The position numbers and the translations under genes are program-made. Of a stretch of DNA of 64,000 nt, positions 1-8,194 are shown one piece after another; positions within the stretch are counted from its first letter, which is position 1, and the number at the start of each line of letters is the position of its first letter. Under the pieces are notes generated by a model. The model was not told where the DNA came from, did no database searches, and saw only the letters and a program-made list of their open reading frames with translations. The DNA comes from CAVDRM01 sp963611355. GTDB taxonomy: Bacteria; Bacillota; Clostridia; Christensenellales; Aristaeellaceae. The DNA is taken from assembly GCA_963611355.1 (NCBI GenBank), contig CAVDRM010000003.1, positions 1 to 64,000 of the forward strand, read 5' to 3'.

Positions 1-53
1 ATGGTTCCGATGTTAACATGCGGCTTCGTCCGCTCGTAATGTTGCTTAGCCAT
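1..53 (-). CDS. tuf: Elongation factor Tu, N-terminal fragment (cut by window edge)
   Basis: Only the first 17 codons are present. They read MAKQHYERTKPHVNIGT, the classic EF-Tu N-terminus ahead of the first GTP-binding loop. An AAGGAGG ribosome binding site lies at about 62-68. The gene follows fusA by 60 bases on the same strand, as expected for the last gene of a str operon. EF-Tu delivers aminoacyl-tRNA to the ribosome with GTP. The rest of the gene lies outside the window, so nothing can be said about its completeness. Confidence 0.93.
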   Translation of the reverse strand, partial: MAKQHYERTKPHVNIGT

Positions 54-113
54 TGAAATATCCTCCTTCAAGTGATTCCGCGAAGGGAATCCTGTGTTCT
101 GATGAATATGGTT

Positions 114-2183
114 TTACTTTTTGCCTACGACCTTCTCCGCCACGCTGCGGGGCACTTCCTCATAGTGGTCAAACTGCATGGTGAACATGCCGCGCCCCTG
201 CGTCCGGCTGCGCAGGTCTGTCGCATAGCCGAACATTTCGCTGAGGGGAACATAGCAGTGGACGGTCTGCTCGCCAAGGCGCGTCTCGAAGCTCTCGATG
301 CGGCCGCGGCGGGAGTTGATGTCGCCCACGACGTCGCCCAGATACTGATCCGGCACGACGACCTCCACCTTCATGGCAGGCTCAAGCAGCACCTCGTCCG
401 CCTTGGGCAGCGCTTCCTTGAAGGCCATGGAGCCCGCAATTTTGAACGCCATTTCGGAGGAGTCGACCTCGTGATAGCTGCCGTCGATGACTGTGGCACG
501 GAAGTCTACCACCTCGAAGCCGCCCAGCGCGCCGGATTCGGCCGCCTCGCGGATGCCCGCGTCAATCGGGGGAATAAATTCCTTGGGGATGACGCCGCCC
601 ACGATGCGGTTGACGAATTCATACCCGGCGCCCGGCTCGCGGGGCTCAATCTCGATGACGCAGTGACCGTACTGGCCGTGGCCGCCGGTCTGACGCACAA
701 AGCGCGCCTCGGCGGTGGCCTTTTTGCGGATGGTCTCCTTGTAAGCGACCTGGGGACGGCCGACGGTCGCCTCGACATGGAATTCGCGCATCATGCGGTC
801 CACAATGATTTCCAGATGCAGCTCGCCCATGCCGGCGATGATGGTCTGACCGGTCTGCTGGTCGGTGTAGGTTTTGAAGGTCGGGTCTTCCTCAGCCAGG
901 CGGCTGAGCGCCAGCGCCATCTTGTCCTGACCGGCCTTGGTCTTGGGCTCGATGGCGACCTGAATGACGGGTTCGGGGAAGACCATGTTTTCAAGCACGA
1001 TGGGGTGCTTGTCATCGCAGAGCGTGTCGCCGGTCGTCGTATCCTTGAAGCCGACAGCCGCGGCGATTTCGCCGGAGTACACGCAGTCGATGTCCTCGCG
1101 GTGATTGGCGTGCATTCTCAGAATGCGGCCGAAACGCTCGCGCTTTCTCTTGTTGACATTGTAGGCATAGCCGCCCGCCTCCATGTGGCCGGAGTACACG
1201 CGGAAGAACGCCAGCTTGCCCACGAAGGGGTCAACGGCAATCTTGAAGGCAAGCGCCGCAAAGGGCGCATTGTCGTCCGCGGGACGCTCGACCTCCTCCT
1301 CGGTGTCGGGGTCAATGCCCTTGACGGGAGGAATGTCCACGGGAGAGGGGAGGTATGCGATGACAGCATCCAGCAGCGGCTGCACGCCCTTGTTGCGGTA
1401 GGATGTGCCGCAGAGCACGGGGTTCAGCTTGCCGGCAATGGTCTGCTCGCGCAGGGAGGCGACGATTTCCTGTTCGGTCAGTTCTTCGCCGGAGAAATAC
1501 TTCTCCATCAGCTCATCGTTGCCCTCGGCAGCAGCCTCAATCATGGTCTCGCGGGCCTTCTGCGCCTCCTCCAGCATATCGGCGGGGATTTCCTCCTCGC
1601 GGATATCCTTGCCCTCGTCGTCGTAGTAGACCTCGGCCTTCATGCGCACCAGGTCAATGATGCCGCGGAAGGTGGCTTCTGCGCCGATGGGGAGCTGAAT
1701 CGGGACGGCGTTGGCGGACAGACGGGTCTTCATCATGTCCACGACGCGGTAGAAGTTCGCGCCCATGATGTCCATTTTATTGACATAGGCGATGCGGGGA
1801 ACGTGATACTTGGTGGCCTGACGCCAGACCGTTTCGCTCTGAGGCTCAACGCCGCCCTTGGCGCAGAACACCGCGACGGCGCCGTCCAGAACGCGCAGAG
1901 AACGCTCGACCTCGACCGTGAAGTCAACGTGACCGGGGGTGTCGATCAGATTGATGCGATAGCCCTTCCACTCGCAGGTGGTGGCGGCGGAGGTAATGGT
2001 GATGCCGCGCTCCTGCTCCTCTTCCATCCAGTCCATCGTGGCGGCGCCTTCATGCACCTCACCCAGCTTATGCACACGGCCTGTATAGAACAGAATACGT
2101 TCGGACGTGGTGGTCTTGCCGGCATCGATGTGCGCCATGATGCCGATGTTGCGTACCTTATTAAGGGGATGACTCCTTGGCAT
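114..2183 (-). CDS. fusA: Translation elongation factor G
   Basis: This GTPase drives ribosomal translocation and, with RRF, ribosome recycling. The protein has 689 residues, normal for EF-G. The G1 loop AHIDAGKTT is at 17-25, G3 DTPGH at 81-85 and G4 NKMD at 135-138. The RGITI switch I segment follows residue 58, and the C-terminal domains IV and V are intact (GHGQYGH, SEMFGYATDLRS). The start MPRSHPLNKVRNIGIMAHID matches the family, and an AGGAG site sits about 13 bases upstream. It lies between rpsG and tuf in the str operon. No signs of a resistance-type duplicate are seen. Confidence 0.98.
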   Translation of the reverse strand: MPRSHPLNKVRNIGIMAHIDAGKTTTSERILFYTGRVHKLGEVHEGAATMDWMEEEQERGITITSAATTCEWKGYRINLIDTPGHVDFTVEVERSLRVLDGAVAVFCAKGGVEPQSETVWRQATKYHVPRIAYVNKMDIMGANFYRVVDMMKTRLSANAVPIQLPIGAEATFRGIIDLVRMKAEVYYDDEGKDIREEEIPADMLEEAQKARETMIEAAAEGNDELMEKYFSGEELTEQEIVASLREQTIAGKLNPVLCGTSYRNKGVQPLLDAVIAYLPSPVDIPPVKGIDPDTEEEVERPADDNAPFAALAFKIAVDPFVGKLAFFRVYSGHMEAGGYAYNVNKRKRERFGRILRMHANHREDIDCVYSGEIAAAVGFKDTTTGDTLCDDKHPIVLENMVFPEPVIQVAIEPKTKAGQDKMALALSRLAEEDPTFKTYTDQQTGQTIIAGMGELHLEIIVDRMMREFHVEATVGRPQVAYKETIRKKATAEARFVRQTGGHGQYGHCVIEIEPREPGAGYEFVNRIVGGVIPKEFIPPIDAGIREAAESGALGGFEVVDFRATVIDGSYHEVDSSEMAFKIAGSMAFKEALPKADEVLLEPAMKVEVVVPDQYLGDVVGDINSRRGRIESFETRLGEQTVHCYVPLSEMFGYATDLRSRTQGRGMFTMQFDHYEEVPRSVAEKVVGKK

Positions 2184-2261
2184 AGAAACTGCGTTCTCCT
2201 ATTCTGTGAAGGGGAAGCCCTTCCGATTTGCGCTCCCAGAGCGCGTATGCCGACCGTCGGC

Positions 2262-2732
2262 TTACCAGCGATAGTGCGCGAACGCCTTGTTCGCCTCGGC
2301 CATACGGTGCATTTCTTCCTTGCGCTTGACGGCGTTGCCGGTGTTGTTGGCGGCGTCCATCAGCTCGGCTGCGAGGCGCTCGGCCATCGTCTTCTCACCG
2401 CGGTTGCGGCTGAAATCGACAATCCAGCGCAGACCCAGGGTCTGACGGCGCTCCGGACGGATTTCGACAGGGACCTGATAGGTCGCGCCGCCGACACGGC
2501 GGGCCTTGACCTCCAGCTGCGGCATGACGTTGTTCAGCGCAGCCTGGAACACTTCGCCGGCTTCCTTGCCGGTCTTTTCCTTAATCATTTCAAAGGCGCT
2601 GTAGCAAACCTGCTGGGCAGTGCCGCGCTTGCCGTCGAGCATGATCTGGTTGATCAGCTTGGTGACGACGACGGTCCCGTAAACAGGATCCGGCAGCACC
2701 TCGCGCTTGGGGATAAATCCACGACGGGGCAT
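2262..2732 (-). CDS. rpsG: 30S ribosomal protein S7
   Basis: S7 nucleates assembly of the 30S head and lies at the mRNA exit channel. The protein has 156 residues, the standard bacterial length, and starts MPRRGFIPKRE. The conserved MLDGKRGTAQ, VGGATYQVPVEIRPERR and NRGEKTMAERLA segments are present. A GAGGAGGGA ribosome binding site precedes the ATG. It is the second gene of the str operon. The 228-base spacer to rpsL is longer than usual for this pair and contains no gene. Confidence 0.98.
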   Translation of the reverse strand: MPRRGFIPKREVLPDPVYGTVVVTKLINQIMLDGKRGTAQQVCYSAFEMIKEKTGKEAGEVFQAALNNVMPQLEVKARRVGGATYQVPVEIRPERRQTLGLRWIVDFSRNRGEKTMAERLAAELMDAANNTGNAVKRKEEMHRMAEANKAFAHYRW

Positions 2733-2960
2733 ATTGTTCCCTCCTCAAATGTGACCGTTTTTCCCGATTTTTTCATGACGCGGCGCTCGGCCGTCCACAG
2801 CGAGTCAGCATCTCGCCGTTCCGAAATTTATGCGGTGCGGGGCGTGGTCGTCAGGCGGCTCTCTGTCCCCCGGCCTTCGTTCCAGTCGGTCGGGGCGAAC
2901 CGCCGCGCACGTCTTGGCAGCGGCAGCGGCGCGGGTTCTGAAAAAGGATGGAAGCCGGCC

Positions 2961-3335
2961 TTACTTCTTGGGGCGTTTTGCGCCGTAGAGCGAACGACCC
3001 TGGTTGCGCTTGGCGACGCCGGCGGTATCAAGCGCGCCGCGGATGATGTGGTAACGGACGCCGGGCAGGTCGCGAACGCGGCCGCCGCGGATGAGCACAA
3101 CGCTGTGCTCCTGCAGGTTATGACCAATACCGGGAATGTAGCAAGTACCTTCGATTTGATTGGTCAGACGAATCCTGGCAATTTTGCGCAGAGCGGAATT
3201 CGGCTTCTTGGGCGTCGTGGTCTTGACGCTCAGGCAGACGCCGCGCTTCTGCGGGCAACCCTGCAGGATGGGCGCAGTTGATTTGTTGACAACCTTTTCC
3301 CTTCCCTTGCGGATCAACTGATTGATCGTGGGCAT
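2961..3335 (-). CDS. rpsL: 30S ribosomal protein S12
   Basis: S12 lies at the decoding centre and controls fidelity; it is the classic streptomycin target. The protein has 124 residues, starts MPTINQLIRKGRE and keeps TPKKPNSALRK with Lys43. In the second streptomycin loop the sequence reads RGGRVRDLPGVRY, so residue 88 is Arg (codon CGC) where most bacteria have Lys. An AGGAGG site precedes the ATG. It is the first gene of the str operon, behind its own promoter and about 170 bases of leader. Confidence 0.98.
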   Translation of the reverse strand: MPTINQLIRKGREKVVNKSTAPILQGCPQKRGVCLSVKTTTPKKPNSALRKIARIRLTNQIEGTCYIPGIGHNLQEHSVVLIRGGRVRDLPGVRYHIIRGALDTAGVAKRNQGRSLYGAKRPKK

Positions 3336-3507
3336 GGAAGCACCTCCTGAATAATACTCGGAGCCTTGTTCAAGGTCTCCTCCTATAACATCCCCGCAAC
3401 CCTCGGAGATATATAGTCGAAAATGAATGAGATTCCTGCCGGATTCGGCACATAAGCGCCGAATTGTTTACACAGGAACATAACTGCCTGCGCATAATAC
3501 AGACAAC
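3336..3507 (-). promoter_or_regulatory. rpsL leader with two hairpins
   Basis: This is the transcribed leader between the inferred start near 3507 and the rpsL ATG. It contains a perfect 7-bp hairpin (arms 3443-3449 and 3458-3464, ATTCGGC/GCCGAAT). A second stem (3360-3363/3377-3380 plus 3364-3367/3372-3375) stands just upstream of the AGGAGG site. The second stem is close enough to influence translation initiation or serve as a ribosomal-protein binding site. That role is inference; no known leader family was recognised. Confidence 0.45.
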
Positions 3508-3513
3508 CATACC

Positions 3514-3542
3514 ATAATACCACCCGTTTCACGAATTGTCAA
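3514..3542 (-). promoter_or_regulatory. str operon promoter
   Basis: On the minus strand TTGACA (3542-3537) is followed after exactly 17 bases by TATTAT (3519-3514). This is near-consensus sigma-A. It places the transcription start near 3507 and shows that rpsL-rpsG-fusA-tuf can be transcribed on its own. Confidence 0.85.
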
Positions 3543-3852
3543 CGAATTTTCCGCCTGTTTCGCCCGCTTTTCCGATGAAATTTTCGCGTTGATTCCGGCA
3601 TGTATGATTTGGTATAGCCGAGTGTCCGTTTTTTTCTCCAAGCTCCGATGAGAGCGGGCTTTTGCGGCCGGATAAAACGGGAGGCGGGATGCGCGGCGCC
3701 GAGGCGGAAATCAGCGCAGAGCGCGGGGCCCTTCGTTTTCTCTCCCCCTCTTTTCGGGATAATCTCCCGCCGTTTTCCGTTTCTTCCTGATGGATGCCTG
3801 TCTGCCCGCACCCCGCCGCCCAAAATAATATTCAAAAGTTCTGCTTTCCCCC
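3543..3852. other. Intergenic region without recognised gene
   Basis: This GC-rich 310-base stretch lies between the divergent str promoter and the metal-regulator promoter. Reading frames across it lack a convincing start, ribosome binding site or family resemblance. No RNA gene or long repeat was seen. Confidence 0.5.
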
Positions 3853-3881
3853 TTGACATTCCTGCCATTCTGTTGTATTAT
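3853..3881 (+). promoter_or_regulatory. Promoter of the metal-resistance operon
   Basis: TTGACA (3853-3858), a 17-base spacer and TATTAT (3876-3881) form a near-consensus sigma-A promoter. Transcription would start about 7 bases downstream, inside the operator at 3887-3902. Confidence 0.85.
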
Positions 3882-3886
3882 CTCAC

Positions 3887-3902
3887 ATGAACAGTTGTTC
3901 AT
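3887..3902. promoter_or_regulatory. ArsR/SmtB-type operator
   Basis: This is a 7-2-7 inverted repeat, ATGAACA-GT-TGTTCAT, of the form bound by ArsR/SmtB/CadC-family repressors. It starts 6 bases after the -10 box, so a bound repressor would cover the transcription start. Its position also shows that the ATG at 3887 cannot be the translation start of the regulator. Confidence 0.8.
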
Positions 3903-3928
3903 TTGAAAGTATGAAAGGATGTGGAACT

Positions 3929-4333
3929 GTGCAGGAGAATGACCTGAAGCTCCAGACGGGGCAGCCAAGCCCGAACGTGCAGGGCGGCCAAGACAGCGAC
4001 TATATGTTCGCCCAAGCCGATACCCTGCGGCAGATTGAGGAACAGATGCCGGACGAGGATGTGCTGTACGACGTCTGCGAGCTGTTCCGTCTGTTCGGCG
4101 ACTCGACGCGCATCCGCATTCTGTGCGTGCTGTTTGAGAGCGAGCTGTGCGTGTACGACATTGCCCGTTTCCTGTCCATGTCGCAGTCCGCCGTTTCGCA
4201 CCAGCTTCAGGCGCTCCGCAGCGCGAAGCTGATTCGGGCGCGGCGCGAGGGCAAGGCGGTGTTTTACTCCCTGGCGGACGACCATGTGCGCTCCATCATC
4301 GAAAAGGGTCTTGAGCACGTCACGGAGGCATAA
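3929..4333 (+). CDS. ArsR/CadC-family metal-responsive repressor
   Basis: This winged-helix repressor of the SmtB/CadC type would release its operator on binding Zn, Cd or Pb. The core is VCELFRLFGDSTRIRILCVLFESELCVYDIARFLSMSQSAVSHQLQALRSAKLI (shown here only as the family-defining helix-turn-helix region): ELCVYDIA leads into the recognition helix SQSAVSHQLQ. The usual second Cys of an ELCVCD motif is Tyr here. A GTG start at 3929 is chosen because AAAGGA sits 9 bases upstream and the earlier in-frame ATG lies on the transcription start. This gives 134 residues. It is followed after 28 bases by the exporter gene, forming a self-regulated operon. Confidence 0.85.
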   Translation: MQENDLKLQTGQPSPNVQGGQDSDYMFAQADTLRQIEEQMPDEDVLYDVCELFRLFGDSTRIRILCVLFESELCVYDIARFLSMSQSAVSHQLQALRSAKLIRARREGKAVFYSLADDHVRSIIEKGLEHVTEA

Positions 4334-4361
4334 CCATTCATAAAATAGGAGGCATATCATC

Positions 4362-6329
4362 ATGTCCTGCGAATCCTGCGACCATGAGCATCTCCATGAG
4401 CACGAACACCACCATGCGCACGGCCACGAGCATGAGCACAGCCACGGCTGCTGCGGCTGCGGGCATTGCTGCGGCCATGAGGAGGGCGGGGAGAAAAACC
4501 GCACGGTCATGGTCATTCGGCTCTGCGTCAGCGCGGCGCTGCTGCTTTCGGCGCGGTTCATCCCGATGGCGGAATGGCTTTCCGCTGCGCTCTACCTTGC
4601 GGCCTATCTCATCATCGGCTGTGACGTCGTCATCCGCTGCGTCAAAAACCTTTTGCACGGCGATTTCTTCGATGAAAACCTGCTGATGACCATCGCCTCC
4701 GCCGGCGCGCTGTGCGTCGGCAGCCACACCGAAGGCGTGGCCGTCATGCTGCTGTACCAGCTGGGCGAAATGCTTCAGGACATGGCCGTGGACGCCTCCC
4801 GCGAGCGCATCGAGGCGCTGACCGAGCTGCGGCCGGACGATGCGCATCTGGTGCGCGGGGATGAGACCGTCACGGTCGGGCCGGACGAGGTGAAGGTCGG
4901 CGATGTCATCGAGGTGCGCCCCGGCGAGCGCGTCCCGCTGGACGGCGTCGTGGAGATTGGCGTTTCTTCCTTAAATACCTCCGCGCTGACGGGCGAAAGC
5001 CTGCCGCGGGACGTGCAAAAGGGCGATGAAGTGCTGAGCGGCTCCGTCAACCTCACGGGCGTCCTGCGCCTGACTGTCACGCACGAGGCGCACGACTCCG
5101 CTGCCCAGCGCATCCTGTCGCTGGTGGAGGAATCCGCCGACAAGAAGGCGCGGACGGAGCGCTTCATCACCCGTTTTTCCCGCATTTACACGCCCGTTGT
5201 GGTCTGCGCAGCCCTTTTGCTGGCCGTGCTGCCGCCGCTGATTCTGCGTCAGCCCTTTGCGGAATATGTCTACCGCGCCCTGACCTTTTTGGTTATCTCC
5301 TGCCCCTGCGCGCTGGTCATTTCCGTGCCGCTGTCCTTCTTCGGGGGCATCGGCTGCGCGAGCAAGAAGGGCATCCTCGTCAAGGGCGGCAACTACATGG
5401 AGGCGCTTGCCAACGCGCAGGTCATTGCCTTTGACAAGACCGGCACGCTGACCACGGGCCAGTTGTCCGTCACCGCCGTTCACCCGACCGCCGTGAGCGA
5501 GGCCGAGGTGCTGGCCTGCGCCGCGCAGTGCGAGCAGTTCAGCACCCACCCCATCGCCAAGGCGATTCTGGCGGAATACAAGGGCGAGCTCTCCAAGCCC
5601 GACGATGTGCAGGAGCTGGCCGGACGCGGCATCAGCGCCGTCGTAAACGGCAGGAGGGTGCTGTGCGGCAACCTGCGGCTCATGGAGGAAAACGGCATTC
5701 AGGGCGCGCACAGGTGTCACCTGGGCGGAACGGAAATCCATGTGGCGGTGGAAGGCGCGTATGCCGGCCACATCCTTTTGACGGACAGACCCAAGGCGGG
5801 CAGCGCAGAGGCTCTGCGCGAGCTGAAGGCCGAGGGCGTCCGCACGCTGGTCATGCTGACGGGCGACTCTCAGGAGGCTGCGCGCAAGGCGGCGGACACG
5901 CTGCCGCTGGACGAAATCCACGCGGGGCTCCTGCCGCAGGACAAGCTGAGCCAGGTCGAAAAGCTCCTGAGCCGCCGCGAGGGGAAGGGCACGCTCCTGT
6001 ATGTGGGCGACGGCGTGAACGACGCGCCCGTCCTCAAGCGGGCGGACGCAGGCGTTGCGATGGGCGCTCTGGGCGCGGACGCGGCCATTGAAGCGGCGGA
6101 CGTCGTGCTGATGGACGACGACCCGCGGAAGCTGCCGCTGGCGATTCGCATTGCGCGGCGGACGCTCAAAATCGCACGGGAGAACATCATCTTCTCCCTC
6201 GGCGTCAAGCTGCTGGTGCTGGCGCTGGGCGCGTTCGGCGTCGCCACCATGTGGGCGGCCGTGTTCGCCGATGTGGGCGTGTGCCTGCTGGCGGTGCTGA
6301 ACGCGGCGAGAACGATGAAGATTTCATGA
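4362..6329 (+). CDS. zntA: Heavy-metal P1B-type ATPase (Zn/Cd/Pb exporter)
   Basis: This membrane pump uses ATP to expel Zn(II), Cd(II) or Pb(II). It has 655 residues. The CPC metal site is at 314-316, the phosphorylation motif DKTGTLT begins at Asp358, and the hinge motif GDGVNDAPVL is intact. The usual N-terminal GMxCxxC ferredoxin-like domain is missing. Instead the first 45 residues are a His/Cys-rich tail (EHEHHHAHGHEHEHSHG then several Cys), suited to binding zinc-like metals. A GGAGG site precedes the ATG. It is co-transcribed with the CadC-type repressor. Substrate choice between Zn, Cd and Pb is inference from the CPC class and the His-rich tail. Confidence 0.93.
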   Translation: MSCESCDHEHLHEHEHHHAHGHEHEHSHGCCGCGHCCGHEEGGEKNRTVMVIRLCVSAALLLSARFIPMAEWLSAALYLAAYLIIGCDVVIRCVKNLLHGDFFDENLLMTIASAGALCVGSHTEGVAVMLLYQLGEMLQDMAVDASRERIEALTELRPDDAHLVRGDETVTVGPDEVKVGDVIEVRPGERVPLDGVVEIGVSSLNTSALTGESLPRDVQKGDEVLSGSVNLTGVLRLTVTHEAHDSAAQRILSLVEESADKKARTERFITRFSRIYTPVVVCAALLLAVLPPLILRQPFAEYVYRALTFLVISCPCALVISVPLSFFGGIGCASKKGILVKGGNYMEALANAQVIAFDKTGTLTTGQLSVTAVHPTAVSEAEVLACAAQCEQFSTHPIAKAILAEYKGELSKPDDVQELAGRGISAVVNGRRVLCGNLRLMEENGIQGAHRCHLGGTEIHVAVEGAYAGHILLTDRPKAGSAEALRELKAEGVRTLVMLTGDSQEAARKAADTLPLDEIHAGLLPQDKLSQVEKLLSRREGKGTLLYVGDGVNDAPVLKRADAGVAMGALGADAAIEAADVVLMDDDPRKLPLAIRIARRTLKIARENIIFSLGVKLLVLALGAFGVATMWAAVFADVGVCLLAVLNAARTMKIS

Positions 6330-6349
6330 AGATTGAAATGCATATCGGA

Positions 6350-6386
6350 TGGCGGGGAGGCTGTTTTCTGCGCGGCAGGGAGCGCC
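6350..6386 (+). terminator. Possible terminator after the metal ATPase gene
   Basis: A 10-bp stem (GCGGGGAGGC/GCCTCCCCGC) with a loop of about 22 bases lies 20 bases after the stop codon. The following CGCCCTTTATCC is a weak U-tract, so termination may be partial. Confidence 0.4.
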
Positions 6387-6804
6387 TCCCCGCGCCCTTT
6401 ATCCGAAACATCAGCCATGCGATTCCCCGTTTTCCTTCTTGCCGTCCCATGCCGTTTCTTTGCGCCTGTGCATCGAAGCGGCGTTTTTGTGTTCGGAAAA
6501 GCGGCGTTCCGTGCGGTTAAAGGCGTTTCACTTCGGCTTGTCTCCGCTTCATCCGGATTTTTTCGTGATTTCTTTTTCATTCGAGCAAACGTCCCGCCCT
6601 CGAAGCTACGATAGGACAGCATCCGAAAAAGCGCCCCGAAAGCCTTGCAAATCAACGATGCCCGTCCGTCAAACGTCCGGCGGATGACGGTCAGCTGACC
6701 GCCGTTTGTCCGTCCAATGTCCGCCGCCCGACCGTCAAATGTCCGCATAGGTAAGTATAGTATAGGTTAGATCAGGAGAGTGCAGGAGAGTGCAGGTCAG
6801 CTAA
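6387..6804. other. Gene-free interval between metal ATPase and mutY
   Basis: Apart from the repeat cluster at 6666-6745, no supported gene was seen. Open frames here are GC-driven and lack ribosome binding sites. Confidence 0.5.
6666..6745. repeat. Three 14-bp direct repeats around a palindrome
   Basis: Units of the form CCGTCAAAYGTCCG occur at 6666-6679, 6710-6723 (one mismatch, CCGTCCAATGTCCG) and 6732-6745. A perfect 14-bp palindrome CGGTCAGCTGACCG sits at 6688-6701. A tandem AGGAGAGTGC follows at 6774-6793. Spacing is irregular and no protein binding family was recognised. Confidence 0.5.
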
Positions 6805-6813
6805 GAAAAGGAG

Positions 6814-6855
6814 AGAGAGAATAGCGTTCGGCTTATCCTCTCCCTCTTTTTTTAT
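6814..6855 (-). terminator. mutY terminator (possibly bidirectional)
   Basis: A 13-bp stem separates two pyrimidine/purine arms (GAGGGAGAGGATA and TATTCTCTCTCTC on the minus strand, with two G-U pairs). It is followed on the minus strand by CTTTTCTTA. On the plus strand the same stem is followed by seven T, but two pairs are lost. It lies 30-70 bases beyond the mutY stop. Confidence 0.55.
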
Positions 6856-6882
6856 CTTTTTGATCATCCCGGCAGAAAGCCT

Positions 6883-7917
6883 TTACGCGCCGCCCTTTGC
6901 CAGCAGCTCGGCCGCCAGCCGTTTCGCCGTCCGCATCGCGGTCGGCACGGGCAGGGCGTTCATCTCGTCCAGGGTATAAAAATCGCCCTGCATGCCTTCG
7001 GGGACCGCGCCGACCTCCGCGTGGCGGATGCGCATCTGCCAGACGCGGTGGGTGAAGACGTGGCGGGCTTCGCCCAAATCGCGCAAAAAGGCTGCCTGCA
7101 GCCCGCTCCCCTGCAGGGCGGCCTGCGGCTCGTCCTCGGTCAGGAAGAAGACGTAGAGGCCGTTTAAGAGGCGCTCGCGGCGTTTGGTGAGATAGATTTT
7201 TCCCCGGTTGGTCAGCAGCAGGACATTCAGAAAAATCTCCTTCGGCGGCGCCTTCACGGGCAGGACGGGCAGCAGCTCCGCATCCCCCTCCCCTGCGGCA
7301 TCGCAGAAGGCCGTCAGCGGGCAGCGCTCGCAGTCCGGCGTGCCCGGCGTGCAGACGGTCGCGCCGATGTCCATGAGCGCCTGATTGAATTCCCCGCAGC
7401 GCGTGTTCGGCATGGCGCTCTGCGCCAGCGCCTTCAGCTTTCGCTTGGCCGAGGGCGCGGAGGCGTCCTCCCGCAGCCCGTACACGCGGCTCAAGACCCG
7501 TGTCAGGTTGCCGTCCATCGCGGGCGCGGGCACGTCAAAGGCGATGGACGCAACGGCCGCCGCCGTATAATCGCCCACGCCGGGCAGGGTGCGGAGCGTC
7601 TCGACATCATGCGGAAATTCGCCGTCAAAAGCTTCAGCGACCGTGCGGGCGGCCTTTAAAAGATTCCGCGCCCGCGAATAGTAGCCGAGCCCCTCCCACG
7701 CTTTCAGCACGTCCTTTTCGTCCGCCGCCGCCAGCGCATGGACATCGGGGAACTGCGCCAGAAAGCGCGTATAATAGGTGCCGACCGTCTCCGTCCGCGT
7801 CTGCTGGAGCATGATTTCGCTCAGCCACACCCTGTACGGATCATGCGTGCCGCGGAACGGCAGCGCCCGCCGGTTGGCGTCGTACCAAAGAAGCAGCGTT
7901 TCCGCCAGGGAAGCCAT
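6883..7917 (-). CDS. mutY: A/G-specific adenine DNA glycosylase
   Basis: MutY removes adenine paired with 8-oxoguanine in base excision repair. The protein has 344 residues, typical for the family. It shows the catalytic Glu in LSEIMLQQTRT, a helix-hairpin-helix with LPGVGDYTAAAVAS, and a perfect C-X6-C-X2-C-X5-C iron-sulfur loop (CTPGTPDCERCPLTAFC). The C-terminal third resembles the NUDIX-like domain that reads 8-oxoG. It is a single gene divergent from groESL. Confidence 0.95.
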   Translation of the reverse strand: MASLAETLLLWYDANRRALPFRGTHDPYRVWLSEIMLQQTRTETVGTYYTRFLAQFPDVHALAAADEKDVLKAWEGLGYYSRARNLLKAARTVAEAFDGEFPHDVETLRTLPGVGDYTAAAVASIAFDVPAPAMDGNLTRVLSRVYGLREDASAPSAKRKLKALAQSAMPNTRCGEFNQALMDIGATVCTPGTPDCERCPLTAFCDAAGEGDAELLPVLPVKAPPKEIFLNVLLLTNRGKIYLTKRRERLLNGLYVFFLTEDEPQAALQGSGLQAAFLRDLGEARHVFTHRVWQMRIRHAEVGAVPEGMQGDFYTLDEMNALPVPTAMRTAKRLAAELLAKGGA

Positions 7918-8104
7918 TCTCTTTCCCCCCTCTCATCCGCCCTATTATACCCATATTCGGCATAAATGAAAAGGCTGACATTTCCTTAAATTGAAAAACA
8001 AGCGAAAATGAAAGAAAATTGAAGAAATTATTGCTGTATTTCGAAAATATTTGAATTATTTTCAAAAATCAATGCTTTAACGCCGAATTTCGGACTTTCT
8101 TCAG

Positions 8105-8133
8105 TTGTACTGTTTTCGTATTTGTCGTATACT
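8105..8133 (+). promoter_or_regulatory. groESL promoter
   Basis: TTGTAC (8105-8110), a 17-base spacer and TATACT (8128-8133) form a sigma-A promoter ending 13 bases before the CIRCE element. Confidence 0.8.
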
Positions 8134-8146
8134 ACACAAGGATGAT

Positions 8147-8173
8147 TTAGCACTCATCATCAATGAGTGCTAA
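8147..8173. promoter_or_regulatory. CIRCE element (HrcA operator)
   Basis: TTAGCACTC, a 9-base spacer and GAGTGCTAA form a perfect consensus CIRCE inverted repeat. HrcA is known to bind this site and repress groESL until heat stress titrates it off with GroEL. hrcA itself is not in this window. Confidence 0.97.
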
Positions 8174-8194
8174 CAATAATCCAAGGAGGAAAGA

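Noticed and set aside
72..3281. 1069-codon open frame on the plus strand across the whole str operon
   Set aside because: It is antisense to fusA, rpsG and rpsL, which are certain. High GC at third codon positions keeps the opposite strand free of stops. No ribosome binding site or family match was seen.
5870..6748. 292-codon minus-strand frame partly in the gap after the metal ATPase
   Set aside because: Half of it is antisense to the ATPase gene, and the repeated FDGR residues come from the 14-bp DNA repeats. No ribosome binding site.
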